DNA of 34,562 nt from Propionibacteriales bacterium. Its GTDB lineage: Bacteria; Actinomycetota; Actinomycetes; Propionibacteriales; Propionibacteriaceae. A program made the position numbers and the translations under genes. The notes beneath the pieces are model-generated. The model was not told the origin of the DNA. It saw nothing but the letters and a program-made list of their open reading frames with translations, and did no database searches. The stretch spans positions 1 to 34,562 of the forward strand of contig JAJTBJ010000008.1 of the NCBI GenBank assembly GCA_021286985.1, given 5' to 3'. This document shows positions 29,879 to 34,562 of this stretch, piece after piece. Position 1 is the stretch's first letter, and the number at the start of each line of letters is the position of its first letter.

Positions 29879-32800
29879 ATGAAACGCACCTTTACGGTCG
29901 CTGTGGCGACCCTTTCCTTGGCGTTGCCAGGGCTCCTGCTCACCACTCCCACAGCGCACGCAGCCTCTGGCGATCATGTGGTGATCAACGAGGCCTTCGT
30001 CAATGGCGGCAGCACTGGCGCCACCTATCTGAACAAGTACGTCGAGCTGTACAACCCCACCGACGCCGCAGTTACCCTCGATGGCTGGTCGCTGCAGTAC
30101 CGCTCGGCCACCGGCACCGGCAACGCCAGCAACGTCGTGCCGCTGACGGGCAGCATCCCGGCCAAGGGCTACTACGTGATCGCGGGCAATGCGAACTCCA
30201 CCAGCGGCGCGGATTGGATGAAGTCGGTCCTCCCGGACGCCAGCACCACGGCATCGTGGTCGGGGTCGTCGGGCACCCTGATCCTGGCCGACGTCACCAC
30301 CACGCAAGCTCCGACGCCAGGCTCGGTGGTCTCCGACACTGACGACATCGTCGACCTGCTGGGTTACGGAACGTCCACCAACACCTTCGAGACCAGCCGC
30401 GGCTGCACCCCGGCGCTCACTGTCGCGTGCGCCCGGACCAACGCCGTCGACACCGACGTCAACTTCAACGACTTCACCGGGCAGAGCACCTTCGCCCCCA
30501 CCAACTCCAAGGGCGTCACCTATGGCGACGTGACCCCGCCACCGCCGCCGCCCCCCGCCGAGAACAACAAGACCATCGCCGAGATCCAGGGCAACGGGGC
30601 CGATAGCCCGCTGGTCGGTCAGACCGTGACCACCACCGGCTTCATCACCGCCCGCTACAACACCGGCGGCTTCAGCGGCTACGTGATCCAGGCCGCCGGC
30701 ACCGGCGCGACCGTCGACGACACCTCAGATGGCCTGTTCGTCTACTCCAGCGCCACCGCGAGCGCGGTGGCCATCGGCGACTACGTGAAGGTCACCGGCG
30801 CGGTGAGTGAGTTCAAGGGCCTCACCGAACTCACCGTGACCAGCGGCAACATGTCCAAGCCGGACGCCACCGGCCAGGTCCCGCCGGTCCCGGCGAAGGT
30901 CTCCTGGCCCACCACCGACGCTGGGCGCGAAGCGCTGGAGTCGATGCTGATCGAACCTCAGGGCGACTTCACCGTCACCGACACCTACGACACCAACTAC
31001 TACGCCTCGATCGGATTGGCTGCCGGTAAAGAACCGCTGCTCATCCCCACCGAGGTCGGACGTCCGGGGTCGGCGGCGTACAACCAAGCCATCGCCGATA
31101 ACGCTGCGCACGCGGTCACCCTCGACGACGGCGCGTCGATCAACTTCAACACCCAGTCGAACAAGTCGATCCCGCTGCCGTACCTGTCCCTGGACAAGCC
31201 GGTGCGGGTCGGGGCTGCGGTGACCTTCACCGCCCCGGTGATCGTCGATTACCGCAACTCGCTGTGGAACTTCCAGCCCACCCAGCAGTTGACCACCGCG
31301 AACGCCGACACCGTCCAGCCGGCGACCTTCGCCAACACCCGGACCGCCGCACCCGCCGACGTCCACGGGCGGTTGAAGATCGCCAGCTTCAACGTGCTGA
31401 ACTACTTCACCACCACCGGGGCCGACGCTGTCGCGATGGGGGCCACGTGCAGCTTCTACAACGACCGTGATGGCAACCACATCACCGTGAACACCTGCGA
31501 CAACCCGGGCGTGCGCGGCGCGGCCGATGCGGCCAACCTGACTCGTCAGCAGGCCAAGATCGTGGCCGCGATCAATGCCCTCGACGCCGATGTGGTCTCG
31601 CTGGAGGAGATCGAGAACTCCACGATCGCCGGTGAGAACCGTGACGCCGCGGTGTCGGCCCTGGTCGATGCGCTCAACGCCGCCGCCGGCTCGACGCGGT
31701 GGGCCTACGCCCCGAGCCCGGCGGTGATCCCGGCCGGTGAGGACGTGATCCGCACCGCGTTCATCTACAACCCGAACACCGTCACCCGGGTAGGCGATTC
31801 GGTGATCTCGGCCGATCCGGCCTTCGACAACGCCCGTCCCTCCCTGGCCCAGGGCTTCGCTCCGGTGGGCGAGCCGGGTCATGCGTTCGTGGCGATCGTG
31901 AACCACTTCAAGTCGAAGGGCTGCCCGTCCCCGGCGCTCGATCCCAGTGATCCCAACGCCGATCACGGCGACAGCCAGGGCTGCTGGAACGCGTCCCGGG
32001 TCGACCAGGCCACCGCGCTGGTCGCGCTGGCTGATCAGCAGAAGGCGGCGCTGGGCACCGATCAGGTGTTCCTCACCGGCGACTTCAACTCCTACACCCA
32101 GGAAGACCCGATGCAGGTGCTGTACGCGGCCGGCTTCGTCGACCAGGGCAGCAAGACCGGCAAGTACACCTACTCCTTCGACAGCCAGTCCGGCTCGCTG
32201 GATCACGTGTTGGCTTCGGCCGCAGCCGAGAAGATCGTCTCCGGAGCCGACATCTGGAACATCAACTCCGGTGAGTCGATCGCGCTGGAGTACAGCCGGT
32301 TCAACTACAACGCGACCAACTTCTACGACGCGTCGCCGTTCCGTTCCAGCGACCACGATCCGGAAATCGTGGGCTTCTCGCCGTCGACCACCGCCCTGAC
32401 GCTGAGCACTGATTCGGTGCGCTACGGCAACGCGGTCACCGCCACCGCGACGGTCACCGGTCCGAAGACCGGCACCGTCCGCTTCAGCGTGGACGGCGAC
32501 GTCACCGAGGTCGCGCTCGTCGATGGCGTGGCCACGCTCACGTTGTCGAACACGCTGGCGGTCGGCGACCACCAAGTGAAGGCCGGCTACGTGATCACCT
32601 CGACCGGGGCGGTGGCCTACTCCGAGGTGGCCACCTTCACTGTGACCAAGGCCACGGTGAAGCCGATCCACAAGCAGGAATGGCGGATCGCCTCGGCGTC
32701 CAAGCCGCTGACCTTCACCGTGGAGACCGCACCGCTGGGTGACGGTGTCTGGGCGACCGGCACGCTGAAGACCTACCTGCGCGGCAAGGTGGTGGCCACC

Positions 32801-32962
32801 ACGGTGCTGACCGCTGCCGATCAGGGCAAGGTCACGATCACCGTGCCGGCCAAGACGCTGAAGCCGTACCGCCACGGGCTGGTGACCATCGTCACCAAGC
32901 TCACCGCTTCCGACACCACCGAGCCCGCCACGCTCAAGGTGCTGCACGCGATCCTGCTGTGA
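29879..32962 (+). CDS. nucH: Secreted ExeM/NucH-type extracellular nuclease
   Basis: The 1027-residue exported enzyme degrades extracellular nucleic acid. A signal peptide ('MKRTFTVAVATLSLALPGLL' to 'TAHA') leads to a lamin-tail-like domain (about 30-200: 'VVINEAFVNGG', 'KYVELYNPTDAAVTLDGWSL'), a poly-Pro linker near 219-226, an OB-like domain ('IAEIQGNGADSPLVGQTVTT', about 230-400), and an endonuclease/exonuclease/phosphatase domain (about 498-825). The last has 'LKIASFNVLNYF', 'VSLEEIENS' (metal Glu), 'AIVNHFKSKGC', 'LTGDFNSYTQEDP' and 'SSDHDPEIVGF' (catalytic His). One bacterial Ig-like domain and a beta-rich tail follow. No sorting motif is seen. AAAGGA precedes the ATG. Homologues in Corynebacterium are induced by phosphate starvation. 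Confidence 0.92.
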   Translation: MKRTFTVAVATLSLALPGLLLTTPTAHAASGDHVVINEAFVNGGSTGATYLNKYVELYNPTDAAVTLDGWSLQYRSATGTGNASNVVPLTGSIPAKGYYVIAGNANSTSGADWMKSVLPDASTTASWSGSSGTLILADVTTTQAPTPGSVVSDTDDIVDLLGYGTSTNTFETSRGCTPALTVACARTNAVDTDVNFNDFTGQSTFAPTNSKGVTYGDVTPPPPPPPAENNKTIAEIQGNGADSPLVGQTVTTTGFITARYNTGGFSGYVIQAAGTGATVDDTSDGLFVYSSATASAVAIGDYVKVTGAVSEFKGLTELTVTSGNMSKPDATGQVPPVPAKVSWPTTDAGREALESMLIEPQGDFTVTDTYDTNYYASIGLAAGKEPLLIPTEVGRPGSAAYNQAIADNAAHAVTLDDGASINFNTQSNKSIPLPYLSLDKPVRVGAAVTFTAPVIVDYRNSLWNFQPTQQLTTANADTVQPATFANTRTAAPADVHGRLKIASFNVLNYFTTTGADAVAMGATCSFYNDRDGNHITVNTCDNPGVRGAADAANLTRQQAKIVAAINALDADVVSLEEIENSTIAGENRDAAVSALVDALNAAAGSTRWAYAPSPAVIPAGEDVIRTAFIYNPNTVTRVGDSVISADPAFDNARPSLAQGFAPVGEPGHAFVAIVNHFKSKGCPSPALDPSDPNADHGDSQGCWNASRVDQATALVALADQQKAALGTDQVFLTGDFNSYTQEDPMQVLYAAGFVDQGSKTGKYTYSFDSQSGSLDHVLASAAAEKIVSGADIWNINSGESIALEYSRFNYNATNFYDASPFRSSDHDPEIVGFSPSTTALTLSTDSVRYGNAVTATATVTGPKTGTVRFSVDGDVTEVALVDGVATLTLSNTLAVGDHQVKAGYVITSTGAVAYSEVATFTVTKATVKPIHKQEWRIASASKPLTFTVETAPLGDGVWATGTLKTYLRGKVVATTVLTAADQGKVTITVPAKTLKPYRHGLVTIVTKLTASDTTEPATLKVLHAILL

Positions 32963-32967
32963 TCCAC

Positions 32968-33006
32968 GACGGGCGTCCCGCGCTCTGCGGAGTCGGGACG
33001 CCCGTC
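32968..33006. terminator. Strong hairpin downstream of the nuclease gene
   Basis: GACGGGCGTCCCG (32968-32980), a 13-nt loop and CGGGACGCCCGTC (32994-33006) form a perfect 13-bp GC-rich stem beginning 5 bp after the stop codon. No T-run follows, so it would be a U-less terminator or a 3'-end stabiliser. Confidence 0.65.
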
Positions 33007-33040
33007 CTCCAGCTTTGCGAAATTCGTAGTCAGGAGGTCC

Positions 33041-33056
33041 ACTGAATCGTTACCAA
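33041..33056 (+). promoter_or_regulatory. Second copy of the shared 16-mer, upstream of the 5'-nucleotidase gene
   Basis: ACTGAATCGTTACCAA, identical to 29743-29758. Possible promoter elements follow (TGGCTG at 33075-33080, a 17-nt spacer, TAGCGT at 33098-33103). The gap from the 16-mer to the -35 is 12 nt shorter than at the nuclease gene, close to one DNA turn. Confidence 0.5.
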
Positions 33057-33201
33057 CCTGACCCCAAAAGGCCATGGCTGCCGCCACTCAACCCCAGTAG
33101 CGTGTCGGCAACTGGACGGCCATCAGCCAACCCGTCGAGCACCTGTCGAAACCCGGTAGGTCGGCGCGAGAGCGCCACATCTGCACCCTAGGAGAACCGC
33201 A

Positions 33202-34562
33202 GTGATTCCAATCCCCCGAAGCAGGCTTCGGAGCCTGCTGGTCGGCACCGTCGGTGCTGCCCTGATCGCCACCCCGCTCGCCGTCACCACGCCCGCCGTG
33301 GCCGCGCCGCCGCCGGAGACCACGATCGCGTTGCTGAACTTCAACGATTTCCACGGCCGCATCGATTCGAACACCACCAAGTTCGCCACCACCATTGAGG
33401 CTGAGCGCGCCACCTACGGCGATGCCAACACGCTGCTGCTGAGCGCCGGCGACAGCATCGGTGCGTCGCTGTTCGCCTCGGCCACCGCCGACGATCAGCC
33501 CACCATCGATGTGCTCAACGCCCTCGATCTGAAGGCCTCTGCCGTCGGCAACCATGAGTTCGATCGCGGCTTCGCCGACCTCACCGGCCGAGTGATCAAC
33601 GGCGGCACCAACGCCACCTGGGACTACCTCGGCGCCAACGTCTACAACAAGGGCACCACCACCCCCGCCCTGCCGGAGTACTCCCTCCAGACCGTCGGCG
33701 GGTTCACCATCGGCGTGGTCGGTGTGGTCACCCAAGAGACCGCTTCCCTCGTGTCGCCGGCCGGCATCAGCACCCTGAGCATCGGCGACGAGGTCGATGC
33801 GGTGAACCGGGTGGCCGACCAGCTCAAGGACGGCAACCCCGCCAACGGTGAAGCCGACATCGTGGTGGCCGAGATCCACGACGGCGCTTCGGTGAGCACC
33901 CCCAAGACCCTGGACGAGGCCAAGGCGGCCAGCGCGTCCTTCACCGACATCGTCGACAACACCAGCGCGAACGTCAGCGTGATCTTCAACGGTCACACCC
34001 ACATGACCTACGCGTGGACCGATCCGAACCACAGCAGCCGTCCGATCGTGCAGGCCGCGTCCTACGGCACCAACCTGGGCAAGGTCGTCCTCACCGTCGA
34101 CAACACCACCAAGGCAGTGACCAGCGCGACCGGCTCGGTGCTCACTCGCGCGGGCGCAGAGAACCTCACCTACTCGCGGGTGGCTGCCGTCAAGACCATC
34201 GTCGACGCGGCGCTGGCCCATGCCGCGGTCGTTGGCAATGTGCCGATCGGCGAAGTCACCGCCGACGTCACCACGGCGTTCAGCGGCGGCTCCTACGTCA
34301 ATGGCGTGTGGACCGGTGGTGCTCGCGATGACCGCGCCAAGCCGTCCACCATCGGCACCCTGGTCGCCGATTCGCTGTTGGCCACCTTGTCCGACCCGGA
34401 CCGCGGCGGCGCCACCATCGGCCTGACCAATCCGGGTGGTTTGCGTGGTGAGCTGTACTACGCCAAGTCGGGCGCTGAGGCGACCGACGGCATCGTCACC
34501 TACGCCGAGGCCAACTCCGTCCTGCCGTTCGTGAACAACCTGTGGACCACCACCCTCACCGG
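33202..34562 (+). CDS. Secreted 5'-nucleotidase / UshA-like metallophosphatase (N-terminal part)
   Basis: The frame runs off the window end, so only the first 453 residues are visible. GTG at 33202 follows AGGAGA with a 6-nt gap. The signal peptide is 'IPRSRLRSLLVGTVGAALIA' to 'TPAVAA'. The N-terminal metallophosphatase domain has 'LLNFNDFHGRI' (DxH, residues 49-51), 'SAGDSIGASLF' (GD), 'VGNHEFDRG' (GNHE, 116-119) and 'FNGHTHM' (GHxH, 264-267). The C-terminal nucleotidase domain begins near residue 320 ('VPIGEVTADVT', 'IGLTNPGGLRGEL'). UshA-type enzymes release nucleosides and phosphate from nucleotides outside the cell. Following the secreted nuclease and sharing its upstream 16-mer, it probably completes phosphate recovery from DNA. 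Confidence 0.93.
   Translation, partial: MIPIPRSRLRSLLVGTVGAALIATPLAVTTPAVAAPPPETTIALLNFNDFHGRIDSNTTKFATTIEAERATYGDANTLLLSAGDSIGASLFASATADDQPTIDVLNALDLKASAVGNHEFDRGFADLTGRVINGGTNATWDYLGANVYNKGTTTPALPEYSLQTVGGFTIGVVGVVTQETASLVSPAGISTLSIGDEVDAVNRVADQLKDGNPANGEADIVVAEIHDGASVSTPKTLDEAKAASASFTDIVDNTSANVSVIFNGHTHMTYAWTDPNHSSRPIVQAASYGTNLGKVVLTVDNTTKAVTSATGSVLTRAGAENLTYSRVAAVKTIVDAALAHAAVVGNVPIGEVTADVTTAFSGGSYVNGVWTGGARDDRAKPSTIGTLVADSLLATLSDPDRGGATIGLTNPGGLRGELYYAKSGAEATDGIVTYAEANSVLPFVNNLWTTTLT

Noticed and set aside
30725..32947. Minus-strand open frame of about 740 codons opposite the nuclease gene
   Set aside because: It is a shadow of the nuclease coding sequence; the plus strand has the complete endonuclease/exonuclease/phosphatase motif set.

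Overview
The window is a 34.6 kb stretch of a high-GC actinobacterial chromosome. The evidence is the coding bias, frequent GTG starts, many apparently leaderless genes, mycothiol genes (mshA-mshB), an FprA-type ferredoxin reductase, an actinobacterial lhr-nei2 pair and monoderm-style lipoproteins. A Propionibacteriales-like host is my inference; nothing here fixes the genus. I see no tRNA, rRNA, transposase, prophage or CRISPR array.

Layout. (1) 1-864: the C-terminal end of a secreted protein with carboxypeptidase-regulatory-like repeats. (2) 1056-6092, minus strand: five cell-envelope genes (DUF3048 lipoprotein, MGDG-synthase-like glycosyltransferase, membrane protein, polysaccharide deacetylase, secreted lipoprotein), divergent from a TetR regulator at 6301. 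(3) 7004-10875, minus strand: mshA and mshB overlapping, then fprA and a Dabb-domain protein. (4) 10938-13759, plus strand: Bcr/CflA-type MFS exporter, SNase-like lipoprotein and aldose 1-epimerase. (5) 14165-17381, minus strand: a large LuxR/MalT-type regulator that apparently starts at CTG, behind a small membrane protein gene; then an OsmC-like gene at 17638. (6) 18584-22679: MarR divergent from a large RND exporter that carries an inserted coiled-coil hairpin. (7) 22715-23103: a vapBC locus with an intact antitoxin and a 43-residue remnant of the toxin. (8) A metallophosphoesterase lipoprotein, divergent from lhr-nei2. (9) 29879 to the end: a secreted ExeM/NucH-type nuclease and a secreted 5'-nucleotidase.

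Four signals stand out. First, two diverged copies of an approximately 285 bp non-coding element lie at 13815-14101 and 18256-18538 in opposite orientation. Each sits just 3' of a gene on the same strand, begins with a tandem 11-mer, contains a palindrome at the same place with compensatory changes, and ends in a terminator hairpin. I recognise no known family and regard it as a candidate undescribed RNA or mobile element. Second, an identical 16-mer precedes both the nuclease and the 5'-nucleotidase, suggesting a shared phosphate-scavenging regulator. Third, a REP-like repeat found between genes at three places also occurs inside lhr, translated in frame. Fourth, eight genes have a -10-like hexamer ending 6 or 7 nt before the start codon, as expected for leaderless transcripts.

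How the genes fit together: nuclease plus 5'-nucleotidase would release phosphate from extracellular DNA. MshA and MshB are the first glycosyltransferase and the deacetylase of mycothiol synthesis. The MarR-RND and TetR-envelope pairs look like regulator-target modules. Lhr and Nei2 form a DNA-repair pair.
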